A stretch of DNA of 64,000 bases from Streptomyces sp. NBC_00654 (GCF_026341775.1 NZ_JAPEOB010000001.1:3224001-3288000); one strand, 5' to 3'. Shown: positions 9,705-18,287, counted from the stretch's first letter. The notes: generated by a model not told the origin, from the sequence alone. Translations and numbers: made by a program.

Positions 9705-10718
9705 ATGACGCGCACCCGAACCCGAACCCGTACTCGTACCCGTATCCGTACCCGTACCCGTGTCCGTACGTTCGCGGCCCTCTCGTCGGCCGCGGCGCTG
9801 CTGGCCGCCACCGGCTGCGGCGCGGCCGACATGACCCGGCAGACATCGCCCTTCGCCGCGCCCGCAGGGATCAGGACCGTCACCCTCTCCGTGCAGTCGT
9901 GGGTCGGCGCGCAGGCCAATGCGGCGGTCGCCCAGCGGCTCCTGGAGGACGAGCTCGGCTACCGCGTCGACCTCGTGCAGACGGACGAGGTCCCCGCCTG
10001 GGACGCGCTCAGCCAGGGCCGCGTCGACGCGATCCTGGAGGACTGGGGGCACCCGGACCAGGAGAAGCTGTACGTCGACGAGAAACGGACCATCGTGCGC
10101 GGCGGGGACCTCGGCGTCACCGGGCACATCGGCTGGTACGTACCGAAGTACTGGGCGGACGCGCACCCCGACGTCACCGACTGGAAGAACCTGAACGCGT
10201 ACGCGGACGACCTGCGCACCGCGGAGAGCGGTGACAAGGGCCAGCTGATGGACGGTTCACCGTCGTACGTCACGAATGACACGGCGCTGGTGAAGAACCT
10301 CGGCCTCGACTACAAGGTGGTCTTCGCCGGGTCCGAGGCCGCGCAGATCACGCAGATCCAGCAGTTCGCCAAGGAGAAGAAGCCCTTCCTCAGTTACTGG
10401 TACCAGCCGCAGTGGCTGTTCAACGAGGTGCCGATGGTGGAGGTGGAACTCCCCGCGTACACCGACGCGTGCGGGGCGAAGGCGCCCGAGGACATCGACT
10501 GCGCGTACCCGAGGACGCCGCTCCAGAAGTACCTCAACGCGGACTTCGCACGGCGCGGCGGCGAGGCGGCCGCGTTCCTGAAGAAGTTCCGGTGGTCCGA
10601 GGACGCGCAGAACGAGGTGTCGGCGCTGATCGCCTCGGAGAAGCTCACCCCGAAGGAGGCCGCCGATCGGTGGATCACGGCCAACCCGGACGTGTGGCGA
10701 CCGTGGCTGCCCCGGTGA
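9705..10718 (+). CDS. proX: Glycine betaine/choline ABC transporter substrate-binding lipoprotein
   Basis: 337 residues, ATG at 9705 two bases after the permease stop, with GGAGAG upstream. The N-terminus is a highly unusual Arg-Thr repeat (residues 2-22) followed by a hydrophobic stretch and ATGCGAAD. That Cys (around residue 38) is the probable lipidation site. The mature part fits the OpuAC/ProX family: SVQSWVGAQANAAVAQRLLEDELGY, VDAILEDWGH, GHIGWYVPKYWAD, SYWYQPQWLF. The Trp/Tyr-rich segments would form the aromatic cage that holds quaternary amines. It captures choline or betaine outside the membrane for the ProV/ProW pair. Last gene of the operon; its final codons lie inside a perfect hairpin. 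Confidence 0.87.
   Translation: MTRTRTRTRTRTRIRTRTRVRTFAALSSAAALLAATGCGAADMTRQTSPFAAPAGIRTVTLSVQSWVGAQANAAVAQRLLEDELGYRVDLVQTDEVPAWDALSQGRVDAILEDWGHPDQEKLYVDEKRTIVRGGDLGVTGHIGWYVPKYWADAHPDVTDWKNLNAYADDLRTAESGDKGQLMDGSPSYVTNDTALVKNLGLDYKVVFAGSEAAQITQIQQFAKEKKPFLSYWYQPQWLFNEVPMVEVELPAYTDACGAKAPEDIDCAYPRTPLQKYLNADFARRGGEAAAFLKKFRWSEDAQNEVSALIASEKLTPKEAADRWITANPDVWRPWLPR
9708..9770 (+). repeat. Hexanucleotide repeat encoding (Thr-Arg)n in the ProX signal peptide
   Basis: Ten imperfect copies of a six-base unit (ACCCGT and variants) run from codon 2 to codon 22 of the substrate-binding gene, giving alternating Thr/Arg with one Ile and one Val substitution. Arg-rich n-regions are normal in signal peptides, but a 21-residue tandem expansion is not. 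The repeat is in frame, so unit gain or loss would only alter n-region length. Confidence 0.85.
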
Positions 10719-10740
10719 CCTGCCGGTCACCGGGGCAGCC
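10705..10740. terminator. Perfect bidirectional hairpin between proX and the P450 gene
   Basis: A 16-base arm (10705-10720, GGCTGCCCCGGTGACC) is exactly complementary to 10725-10740 around a TGCC loop. The proX stop codon lies inside the left arm, and the convergent P450 gene ends two bases to the right. It has no T-tract, as usual in Streptomyces, and can serve both strands. Confidence 0.85.
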
Positions 10741-10741
10741 A

Positions 10742-12109
10742 TCAGCGCGCCCGCACCGTCGCCATGACGTCCCGGTCGGGCTGGAGCGTCAGGGTCGGTA
10801 CCGGCCCGACCGTGCCGGGGTCCACGTCCAGTTCGAAGCGCCGGGCCAGCACGGCCAGGATCAGGACGGACTCGACCATCGCGAAGCGCGTACCGAGGCA
10901 GACCCTGGGTCCACCGCCGAACGGGAACCACGCGTACTCCGCGATCTCGTCGCCGTGCTCCGCGTCCCACCGCTCCGGCCGGAACTCCTCCGGCCCGGGG
11001 AACCACCGCGCGTCCCGCTGTGTGGACCACTGGCTGCTCCACACCCTGGTTCCCCGCGGCACCGGCACGCCACCGATCCGCGCGCCCTCCTTGGCCACGC
11101 CGGTGACCAGCCAGATCGTGGGGTACAGGCGCAGCGTCTCCTTCACCACCGACTGGGCGTACGTGAGGCGCGCGTAGTCGTCGAACCCGGGCTCGCGGTC
11201 GCCGAGCACCCGGTCCAGCTCCTCGGCGAGCGCGGTCCGCGCCCGGGGGTTGCGGGACAGGAGGTACCAGGCCCACACCAGGGTGGAGCTGGTCGTCTCA
11301 TGGCCGCCGATGTACAGCGTGACCGTCTCGTCGCGGATCTCCTGGTCGGTGAGGCGCGCGCCCCTCTCGTCGACGGCGGTGAGGAGACGGCTCAGCAGGT
11401 CGGGGCGTTCCTCCTCGCCGTCGCGGTGCCGGGCCACGACCCGGCCCACCTCGGCGTCGATGACCGCGGCCGCCTTCTTGATCCTGGCCCGGCCGGGGGT
11501 CGGCACCCAGTCGGGGAGCAGCGCGCCGATCCCGCTGAACTCCTTGCCGATCTCGCGCTGGGCGACGTCCATCGCCCGGCCCATCGACTCGGCGTCCGCC
11601 GGGGTGTCGACGCCGAAGATGGTGCGGACCGCGATCTTCTGCGTCAGGGCGGCCATCTCCCTTTTGATGTCCACGCGTTGACCGTCCGACCAGGTGTCGG
11701 CGAGCTCCACCGTGCTGTCGGCCATCGTCGACGCGTACGACTTCACCTGCTTCGGCCGCACCGAGGGCTGCACCAGGGACCGCTTGCGCCGCCAGTCCGG
11801 ACCCCGCGCCACCACCACGCCGTTGCCCATCACCGTACGGAAGGCGATGCCCAACGCGGGCTGGTCGAAGGAACGTTCCGTCTCGGTGAGCAGCTCGCCT
11901 ATGCAGTCCGGGTGGGATATGAACAGGCAGCGGTTCCGGCCGAAACGCCAGCGCACCATGTCGCCGTACCCGCGCAGCCGCTCGAAGAACGCGAGCGGGT
12001 CCTTGGCGAACTGCGGCATGCTCCCGAGGAGCGGCAGTCCCTTCGGGCCCGGTACGGGTGCCGGGGTGCGGGAGGCGGCGTCGAGCGCCGTGCCGGTCTC
12101 CGTGGACAT
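10742..12109 (-). CDS. Cytochrome P450
   Basis: 455 residues. ATG at 12109 is preferred because GGAG lies seven bases upstream; a TTG at 12112 directly precedes it. The heme motif FPFGGGPRVCLG puts the thiolate at Cys404. The oxygen-binding I-helix is YIGGHETTSS and the K-helix ExxR motif is present (KETLRLYP). The PERW segment (RPERW) is also present. FGGGPRVCLG and the bacterial fatty-acid/terpenoid hydroxylase-like I-helix resemble CYP102/CYP110-like soluble P450s rather than classic actinobacterial CYP105. No membrane anchor. It stands alone, with no ferredoxin gene adjacent, so redox partners must come from elsewhere. Substrate unknown. Confidence 0.92.
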   Translation of the reverse strand: MSTETGTALDAASRTPAPVPGPKGLPLLGSMPQFAKDPLAFFERLRGYGDMVRWRFGRNRCLFISHPDCIGELLTETERSFDQPALGIAFRTVMGNGVVVARGPDWRRKRSLVQPSVRPKQVKSYASTMADSTVELADTWSDGQRVDIKREMAALTQKIAVRTIFGVDTPADAESMGRAMDVAQREIGKEFSGIGALLPDWVPTPGRARIKKAAAVIDAEVGRVVARHRDGEEERPDLLSRLLTAVDERGARLTDQEIRDETVTLYIGGHETTSSTLVWAWYLLSRNPRARTALAEELDRVLGDREPGFDDYARLTYAQSVVKETLRLYPTIWLVTGVAKEGARIGGVPVPRGTRVWSSQWSTQRDARWFPGPEEFRPERWDAEHGDEIAEYAWFPFGGGPRVCLGTRFAMVESVLILAVLARRFELDVDPGTVGPVPTLTLQPDRDVMATVRAR

Positions 12110-12131
12110 CAAAGGACTCCGCTCACTGGTG

Positions 12132-12150
12132 GCGCACCACTGCGGTGCGC
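12132..12150. terminator. Short hairpin between the P450 start and the upstream hypothetical gene
   Basis: GCGCACC (12132-12138) pairs perfectly with GGTGCGC (12144-12150) around a five-base loop. It sits downstream of the minus-strand gene ending at 12225 and just upstream of the P450 start, so it could terminate the former or be an operator for the latter. Confidence 0.45.
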
Positions 12151-12224
12151 GGTGACTCGTCCCCCATCGAACAGGACGGGGTCACGGCTCCACCAGGGCG
12201 CGGGACCGGCATGGCCGGTATCCG

Positions 12225-12677
12225 TCATCGGCCTTGTGGAGCACGTGAGTTGCCGAGGGTATCCGTAGTCCGTCCGATGTTCGAGCGAGCGTCGCGCGGG
12301 GGTGTCACGACGACCTGGTACGCGTCCTCGTACACGATCGTGCCGGGCTCGGAGGACTCGATCCGTTCGCACTCCACCCGGTGTTCGGCCAGCAGCGCGA
12401 GATAGCCGTCGACCCGCTCGATGAGCTCCACGGCCGTCACCTTGAACCAGGCCGCGGCGCCCGGGTTCACCGCGGGGTCGTAGACGGACGGATCGGTATC
12501 GGACGGGTTGGGGTAGTTGCTGTCGTACCAGTCGTTGCCGGCGCGCAGGAACCGGTACTGCTCCTCGCTCAGCCTGCCCTCCCCGGCCAGGCCGTTGGCG
12601 AGGGCGAACACCCCGGGAAAGTGCCCCCTCGGGCTGCGCACGGTGCTCTGGAACCTCACATACAGCGCCTCGCTCAA
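12225..12677 (-). CDS. Conserved hypothetical protein
   Basis: 150 residues. The start chosen is the TTG at 12677 because GGAGGGAG lies a few bases before it; longer in-frame starts upstream give a low-complexity Arg/Ala-rich leader. The protein is soluble, without signal peptide or membrane segment. The core reads LYVRFQSTVRSPRGHFPGVFALANGLAGEGRLSEEQYRFLRAGNDWYDSNYP in pieces consistent with a compact alpha/beta domain, with several Tyr/Trp/Asn residues clustered (ND-WYDSNYPNPS). I do not recognise a named family; it looks like one of the conserved actinobacterial hypotheticals. It lies between a P450 and a transporter gene on the same strand with gaps over 100 bp, so an operon is not evident. 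Confidence 0.7.
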   Translation of the reverse strand: MSEALYVRFQSTVRSPRGHFPGVFALANGLAGEGRLSEEQYRFLRAGNDWYDSNYPNPSDTDPSVYDPAVNPGAAAWFKVTAVELIERVDGYLALLAEHRVECERIESSEPGTIVYEDAYQVVVTPPRDARSNIGRTTDTLGNSRAPQGR

Positions 12678-12794
12678 CAGAACGCTCCCTCCGGGCCGGT
12701 GAGTGACGGGTCCCAGGGTAGGGGCGACGGCCATCACCCGGGCCGTGCGTACCGCCGGGGCCGGTGCGCCGCGCAACCGGGAGAAGGACGGGCG

Positions 12795-14375
12795 TCACAG
12801 ACCGACGATCAGCTGAATGCAGACGATCTTGACCAGGATGGCGAGCGCGAACAGTGTCGAGTAGCCGTTGTTGATCCGGCTGTCGCTCGCCCGGCTGTTG
12901 GCGTACGCCACGATCGCCGGGTTGCCCACATAGCCGGACAGCAGGCCCATGGTCCGCTCCCGGCTCTGCCCCAGCACCTTGGCGACGAGCACCATCAGCG
13001 CGTAGCTGACCACCGCGCCGATCGCCAGGACCGCCGCCAGTTTCAGCCCGAACAGCGAGAAGGCGTTCTCCCGGAACGAGTAGCCGGAGGTGAGTCCGAC
13101 GATCGCGAGGAACAGCAGCAGCCCGATCTGGCGCAGCGTCAGGTTGGCGCGGGTGGGCAGGGTCCACACGAGCGGTCCGGTGCGCCGTCGCCAGCCCAGG
13201 ATCATGCCCATCACCAGCGGTCCGGCCCCCGTGCCCAGTGCCAGGGTGGTGCTTCCCAGGGTCAGTGACGGGATCCCGATCAGGAAGCCGAGGGACAGGC
13301 CGAGCCCCAGACTGACCGCGCTCACCTCGCTCACCTTCGCCTCCGTGTCGCCGAGGTACGCGGTGACCTCGCTCGTCCGTTCGCGCGGCATGACCACCCG
13401 GACCCGGTCGTCGAGCTGGAGCACGAGATCGTCGTGGGCGAGCATGTCGAAGTCGCCGCGCCGTACCCGGCTGACGGCCGCGCCGTACCGCTCGGCGAGA
13501 CCGAGCCCGGCGACGGTGCGGCCGGCGAGGTCCGGGTTGGTCAGCAGGATCCGCCGGTAGTCCACGGCACTGCGGTCGTCCAGCAGGTGGAGCGGGGCCA
13601 GGGAGCCGAGGTCGCCGGTCGCGGCCCGCACGTCGTCCTCTCCGCCGACGAGCACGACGAGGTCGCCGGGGCGCAGCCGGTCCAGGTCCCCGGCCACCCG
13701 GGTACGGCCCCCGGCCGGCCGGTACTCGCTGGCCAGTACCCGGTGCTCGGCGACGCCCGGAACCTCGGCCCAGACACGGTCGTGGGCCACGTGGACCGTA
13801 CGGGTGACGAGGGTGGACGGCAGACCCGAGTCCGGGTCGCGGCGGGCGGTCCAGCTGCGGCGGGCCGCGATCGCGGAGACGAACATGATGGTGATGACCA
13901 CGGCGAGCGGGTAGCCGATGGCGTACCCCACGGCGGGCTCGGTGGGGTCCCGCGAGGCGTCCTGGGCGGCCGCCAGACCGGGAGTGGTGGTCCCGATGCC
14001 CGCGTATCCGCCCGCGAGGAACGGCCCGCTGATCCCGAACCCGCTGTGGCCGATGAAGCCGACGACGACGGCGGTGACGGCGAGCGCCACGACGGCTCCG
14101 GCCATCACCGGGAGCTGGCCGCGCAGTTCACGGAAGAACGCGGGGCCGGATTCCAGCCCGACCGTGTAGACGTACAGGGCGAGTCCCAGCGCGGAGACCC
14201 CGGCGGGCACGGAGGCGGCGATGTCCTCGTCGAGCGCTCCGACGAGCAGGCCGACGAAGAGGACTCCCGCGGCGCCGAGCTTCACCGGTCCGAACCGCAC
14301 CATGCCGAGCAGCGCGCCGACCGTGATCACGGAGAAGACGGCCACCCACGGATTGTCCGCGAAGAACTGCCACAT
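12795..14375 (-). CDS. AspT/YidE-type (AAE family) transporter with TrkA_C domains
   Basis: 526 residues. ATG at 14375 follows GGGGAGGAA. There are two sets of five or six membrane helices (residues ~1-165 and ~370-526), each with the family's GG/GYAGIGTTTPG-like or GYVGNPAIVAYA re-entrant motif. They flank a cytoplasmic segment of ~200 residues that holds two TrkA_C/RCK-like beta domains (RPGDLVVLVGGEDDV and LDDRVRVVMPRE are their ends). This is the aspartate:alanine exchanger family layout, also seen in YidE/YbjL. Members swap dicarboxylates or amino acids; the substrate here is unknown. It stands alone on the minus strand. Confidence 0.85.
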   Translation of the reverse strand: MWQFFADNPWVAVFSVITVGALLGMVRFGPVKLGAAGVLFVGLLVGALDEDIAASVPAGVSALGLALYVYTVGLESGPAFFRELRGQLPVMAGAVVALAVTAVVVGFIGHSGFGISGPFLAGGYAGIGTTTPGLAAAQDASRDPTEPAVGYAIGYPLAVVITIMFVSAIAARRSWTARRDPDSGLPSTLVTRTVHVAHDRVWAEVPGVAEHRVLASEYRPAGGRTRVAGDLDRLRPGDLVVLVGGEDDVRAATGDLGSLAPLHLLDDRSAVDYRRILLTNPDLAGRTVAGLGLAERYGAAVSRVRRGDFDMLAHDDLVLQLDDRVRVVMPRERTSEVTAYLGDTEAKVSEVSAVSLGLGLSLGFLIGIPSLTLGSTTLALGTGAGPLVMGMILGWRRRTGPLVWTLPTRANLTLRQIGLLLFLAIVGLTSGYSFRENAFSLFGLKLAAVLAIGAVVSYALMVLVAKVLGQSRERTMGLLSGYVGNPAIVAYANSRASDSRINNGYSTLFALAILVKIVCIQLIVGL

Positions 14376-14461
14376 CGGTTGTTCCTCCCCGTCTCGAAGC
14401 GCCGGAGCCGCTGTCCGGGCCCAGGATCTTCGAGGTCGGCGCGGCCTGCCACTCGGCACAG

Positions 14462-14501
14462 GACGGCGCCCCGGCCCCCGGTGGGGGGACGGGGCGCCGT
14501 C
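14462..14501 (-). terminator. Hairpin terminator after the VWA gene pair
   Basis: GACGGCGCCCCG (14462-14473) pairs perfectly with CGGGGCGCCGTC (14490-14501) around a C/G-rich loop. It lies 21 bp beyond the end of the gene at 14523 on the minus strand. Confidence 0.75.
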
Positions 14502-14522
14502 ATCCGTCGGCCGGACGGGTGG

Positions 14523-15425
14523 TCAGACGCCCGGGGGCACCCGGGACGGGCGGCCGCCGCCGCGTGTCAGGGAGTAGCCGAACACGGCCGCGAGCGCCGC
14601 GAGCACTCCGCCGCCCGCGGTCCACAGCCAGCGGTCCGTCCACCAGCCGGAGCTCCAGCCGTCGTCCGGTTCGCCGCCCGGCGACACCCGGGGCCCGGAC
14701 GCGTCGCTGTCGGCCGAGGCGTCGTCGGAGGAGTCGTCCGAGGCCTGGCGGGCCGAGGACGCGCCCGGCACCAGCGGCTCGGAGAGCGTCCCGTCCACGT
14801 CGTGGGCGCCGCCCTTGTCGACCGAGGTGACCTTCATCTCGGCCCCGATCGGCAGACCGAGATCGGTGGCGGGCAGACCGAGGACGGTCAGCCGCACGTA
14901 GTAGCTGCCGGGCAGCGGGTCGTCCGCCCAGGGTTCGGACCAGGCCCGCACGGTGCGCAGCACACAGGACAGCTCGACCGACGCCGCGTCGGCCGCCGCC
15001 TTCCTGGTCTGGTGGCCGTACATACAGGCCTGACGGCGCCGCAGTCCGTCGTACACATCGATCTGCCAGGTCGACGCGCCGTGCCGGGTGGCACTCTCCG
15101 GCAGCGTGACCCTCGCCCTGACGGTGGCGCGCTGTCCGGCGTCGGCCGGGAAGACCCAGTACAGATAGTCGCCCGCGGAGGCGTCGGCGGTGCCGCGCTG
15201 CCCCTGCTGGAGCGAGGTGGCGGTACGGAAGGTGGTGCCCGCCTCGGTGGGTCCGGCCTTCTCGGTGCCGTCCTCGCCGGCGCTCGCCGTGGCCGACGGG
15301 CCGTCGGCCACGGCGGCCCCGGCCGAGGTGAGCAGGGTGAGCCCGGCGAGCAGCGCTCCGGCGAAGGCGCGCTTCACGCCGTTCACGCGGTTCGGGCCGC
15401 TCGCGCGGTGGTGGGTCCTACGCAT
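14523..15425 (-). CDS. Secreted, membrane-anchored protein paired with a VWA protein
   Basis: 300 residues. ATG at 15425 overlaps the stop of the preceding VWA gene by one base (TGATG). The N-terminus has a basic stretch and a hydrophobic segment (GALLAGLTLLTSAGAAVADG), a Sec signal peptide of about 40 residues. The extracellular part is a ~150-residue beta-rich domain (GQRGTADASAGDYLYWVFPADAGQRATVRARVTLPE), similar in style to pre-peptidase C-terminal-like domains. It is followed by an acidic Ser/Asp-rich linker (DDSSDDASADSDASG), one C-terminal membrane helix (WLWTAGGGVLAALAAVFGYSL) and a basic tail. The topology is extracellular domain outside, short basic tail inside. It probably forms a complex with the VWA protein. 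Family name unknown to me. Confidence 0.75.
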   Translation of the reverse strand: MRRTHHRASGPNRVNGVKRAFAGALLAGLTLLTSAGAAVADGPSATASAGEDGTEKAGPTEAGTTFRTATSLQQGQRGTADASAGDYLYWVFPADAGQRATVRARVTLPESATRHGASTWQIDVYDGLRRRQACMYGHQTRKAAADAASVELSCVLRTVRAWSEPWADDPLPGSYYVRLTVLGLPATDLGLPIGAEMKVTSVDKGGAHDVDGTLSEPLVPGASSARQASDDSSDDASADSDASGPRVSPGGEPDDGWSSGWWTDRWLWTAGGGVLAALAAVFGYSLTRGGGRPSRVPPGV

Positions 15426-16702
15426 CAGTTGGTCCTCCATACGGCGACGCGCCAGCGCGAGATCCAGCCGGTCAGCAGACCCGCGAGCAGACCGGTGAGA
15501 ACCAGGAGGCCCAGCAGCCACCAGCCCCTGCCGAGTCCGAACGCGGCGGGGTCGGAGGCGTTGTCCGGGCCGTCCACCAGGTCCACCGTCAGTTCGACGG
15601 GCAGTCCGGGGGTGGTCTTCACGGAGGCGGAGGCAGCCGAGAAGGAGTGGGAGAGCTGGAGGCAGACGGCCTCGGCGGCCGGTTTCCCGTCATCGTCGTC
15701 CTCCAGTTCCGGCTTGGGGTAGCGCAGTCCGGAGGAGATCACATCCGTACGGCCGGTGCCGGACTCCGAGCCCCGTACGATCTCCCTGCCGTGCGTCGTC
15801 ACCGCCCGGACCAGTACGCCGTAGTCGTTGCCGACGGCACGGTCCGCGGCCACGCTCACGGAAGCGCGCAGTTCCTGACCGGGCAGGACGTCCACCCGGT
15901 ACCAGCGGTGCCGGCCGAACTCCTGGCGGTCGGTGTAGAGACCGGCCTTGAGCCGGGGTGCGGCGGAACAGCTGTCCGCGCCCTCGGTCGCCACCGGGGT
16001 GATGACGGGCTCGGCTGCCCGGTCCACCAACTGCGAGACGCGGTCGGAGAGTTCCTCGGTGTGCTGGACAGCGGTGTAGGTGCCGCCGGTGGCCTCGGCG
16101 ATACAGGTCAGCTGCTGCCGGATCTTGGCGTTGGGCACCAGGCCCAGCGTGTCGATGACGAGGTGCACTCCGCGGGCGGCGATGTCCCGGGCGACCTCGC
16201 ACGGGTCGAGCGGTCCGCAGGTGTCCTCGCCGTCGGTGATGAGCACGATCCTGCGGGTCGACTCACCCTCCCCGAGGTCGTCGGCCGCGCCCAGCAGGGC
16301 CGGGCCGATCGGGGTCCAGCCGGTGGGCGCCAGGGTGGCGACCGCGGTCTTCGCCTCGGTGCGGTCGAGCGGGCCGACCGGGTAGAGCTGCTTGGTGTCC
16401 TTGCAGCCGACCTTGCGGTCGTCGCCCGGGTAGTCGGCGCCCAGGGTCCGGATGCCGAGCTGAACCTCCTCGGGCACCCCGTCCAGGACGTCGTTGAACG
16501 CCTTCTTCGCCGCGGTCATGCGGGACTGGCCGTCGATGTCGCGGGTGCTCATGGAGCCGCTGACGTCGAGGACCAGTTCGACCTTGGGCGGTGCGGAGGC
16601 GCGGGGTTCGTCGGCGGCGGCCGGGAGCGCGGTGCCGAGCCCGGCGGTCAGAGTGGCAAGCGCTATGCACACCCCGGCCGTCAGCCGTTTTCTTGTGATC
16701 AT
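15425..16702 (-). CDS. Secreted VWA-domain protein with C-terminal membrane anchor
   Basis: 425 residues. The signal peptide occupies residues 1-31 (ending PAAADEP). The von Willebrand A domain follows at once; its MIDAS metal site is DVSGSMS (46-52), with the later Thr/Asp positions in GWTPIGPALL and LITDGEDTCGPLDPCE. A second beta domain (~residues 230-370, WYRVDVLPGQELRASVSVAADRA) repeats the domain type of the downstream partner. One membrane helix (WWLLGLLVLTGLLAGLL) and a short basic tail close the chain. It is translationally coupled to the gene at 15425. It probably binds a ligand or partner protein at the cell surface through a metal-dependent site. The biological process is unknown. 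Confidence 0.85.
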   Translation of the reverse strand: MITRKRLTAGVCIALATLTAGLGTALPAAADEPRASAPPKVELVLDVSGSMSTRDIDGQSRMTAAKKAFNDVLDGVPEEVQLGIRTLGADYPGDDRKVGCKDTKQLYPVGPLDRTEAKTAVATLAPTGWTPIGPALLGAADDLGEGESTRRIVLITDGEDTCGPLDPCEVARDIAARGVHLVIDTLGLVPNAKIRQQLTCIAEATGGTYTAVQHTEELSDRVSQLVDRAAEPVITPVATEGADSCSAAPRLKAGLYTDRQEFGRHRWYRVDVLPGQELRASVSVAADRAVGNDYGVLVRAVTTHGREIVRGSESGTGRTDVISSGLRYPKPELEDDDDGKPAAEAVCLQLSHSFSAASASVKTTPGLPVELTVDLVDGPDNASDPAAFGLGRGWWLLGLLVLTGLLAGLLTGWISRWRVAVWRTN

Positions 16703-16772
16703 CGCCGGATCTTATTGAAGATCAGTTCGCATCCCAAAACGGATGGTGCGCGGGGGGACGTCCCCCTCGCGC

Positions 16773-18263
16773 TCAGCCGCCGAGCAGTGGCTCCGAGGCC
16801 CGTTCCAGTACCGAGGTGACCCGCTGCCAGGTTTCCATATCCCTTGGTACGGGCGTGAGTTGACGGTCCGTGGTGGAAGGGGCCTGCGCGTTCCAGGAGG
16901 CGGACAGGGCCACCGGGTCGCCGCCTCGGGCCGCCGAGGCGGCGAGCGCGGCGGCGCCGCGGGCGACCAGTTCGCCGCTGCCGGGAACGACCAGGGGGCG
17001 GCCGGAGAGCCTGCGTACGGTCTCCACCCAGGTCCGCCCCCGGGTGCCGCCGCCGATCAGCCGCAGTGGCCGGGCGGCGATCTCGGGGGAGGCCGGGTCG
17101 AGACCGCAGGCCCGCAGCAGTTCGTCGAGCGCCCGCAGGACGGTGACGGCGGCCCCCTCGTAGGCGGCGCCGAGCAGTTGCCGCGCGGTGGTGTCGTGAC
17201 GCAGGCCGGTGAGCAGTCCGGCGGCGGCGGGGAGGTCCGGAGTGCGTTCGCCGTCCAGGTAGGGGAGCAGCACCGTCCCGCCCCCGGGGGCGGCGTCCTC
17301 GCGGTCCAGGTTCAGCAGGGCGGCGACCTTGTCGACGGCGAGCGTGCAGTTCAGCGTGCAGGCCAGCGGGAGGTAGGTGCCGTCCGCCCCGGCGAAGCCG
17401 GAGAGGGACGGTGCGACGGGCCGGGTGCGGGTCGCGGCGAAGACCGTGCCGGAGGTGCCGAGGCTGAGGGCCGGGTGGTCGAGCAGACCGGCGCCGCCGA
17501 GGCCCAGGCCGACGGCCGCGCTCATGTTGTCGCCGGTCCCGGCCGCGACCGCGATCCCCTCGGGCAGCCCCAGCGCCCCGGCGGCGGCCGGGGTCAGGGA
17601 GCCGACGCGGGCCGCCCCGGTGGGGGCGACCTCGGGGAGCAGGGCGGCGTCCAGGCCGAGCAGGGCGAGGAGCTCCGGGTCGTAGGCGCCGGTGGCGGTG
17701 GAGTACCAGCCGGTGCCCGAGGCGTCCCCGGGGTCGGTGGCGGCGGTGCCCGCGAGCCGTTCGGTGAGGAAGTCGTGGGGGAGCCGCACCGCCGCCGCGG
17801 CGGCGGCGTTCGCCGGGTCCCGCTCGCGCAGCCACTGCCACTTCGACGCGGTGAGGGCGGCCACCGGCGCCGAACCGGTCCGCGCGGCCCAGGCGGCGGG
17901 GCCGCCGAGCGCGGCGGTGAGCGCGGTGGCCTGCGGCGCGGAACGGGTGTCGTTCCACAGAAGCGCGGTGCGCAGCGGCCGGCCGGACCGGTCCAGCACG
18001 ACGAGCCCGTGCTGCTGCCCGGCCACCGCGATGCCGGTGACGGCGGTGGCGGGCACCCCGGACTCCTTCATCCCGGCGGCCACGGCCTCGCCCAGCGCCC
18101 GCCACCAGACCTCGGGGTCGCTCTCCCGCGCCCCGCCGTCCCCGCTGACCAGGTGCGGGGCACGGCCGACGGCGAGCGTTTCACCGGTCGCGGCGTCGAT
18201 GACGGCCGCCTTGGTGGACTGCGTGGAGCTGTCCACGCCGATGACGACGGAACGCGACGGCAT
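16773..18263 (-). CDS. xylB: Xylulokinase
   Basis: 496 residues, FGGY sugar-kinase family, normal length. The N-terminal phosphate loop is VIGVDSSTQSTKAAV. WWRALGEAVAAG, VAVAGQQHGLVVLD (the MQHG-like sugar site) and RTALLWND follow the xylulokinase pattern, and GTSGTVFAA is the second-domain ATP loop with IGGGTRGRTW near the C-terminus. It phosphorylates D-xylulose to D-xylulose 5-phosphate for the pentose phosphate pathway. It is divergent from xylA with 210 bp between the starts, which holds ROK-type half-sites. ATG at 18263. Confidence 0.93.
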   Translation of the reverse strand: MPSRSVVIGVDSSTQSTKAAVIDAATGETLAVGRAPHLVSGDGGARESDPEVWWRALGEAVAAGMKESGVPATAVTGIAVAGQQHGLVVLDRSGRPLRTALLWNDTRSAPQATALTAALGGPAAWAARTGSAPVAALTASKWQWLRERDPANAAAAAAVRLPHDFLTERLAGTAATDPGDASGTGWYSTATGAYDPELLALLGLDAALLPEVAPTGAARVGSLTPAAAGALGLPEGIAVAAGTGDNMSAAVGLGLGGAGLLDHPALSLGTSGTVFAATRTRPVAPSLSGFAGADGTYLPLACTLNCTLAVDKVAALLNLDREDAAPGGGTVLLPYLDGERTPDLPAAAGLLTGLRHDTTARQLLGAAYEGAAVTVLRALDELLRACGLDPASPEIAARPLRLIGGGTRGRTWVETVRRLSGRPLVVPGSGELVARGAAALAASAARGGDPVALSASWNAQAPSTTDRQLTPVPRDMETWQRVTSVLERASEPLLGG

Positions 18264-18287
18264 GGGCTACCTCATTCGCTGTACGGG

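Noticed and set aside
7718..9919. 733-codon minus-strand frame opposite the fused permease
   Set aside because: Mirror of membrane-protein codons, giving a Gly/Asp/Gln-rich non-protein-like chain; the plus strand shows two permease domains.
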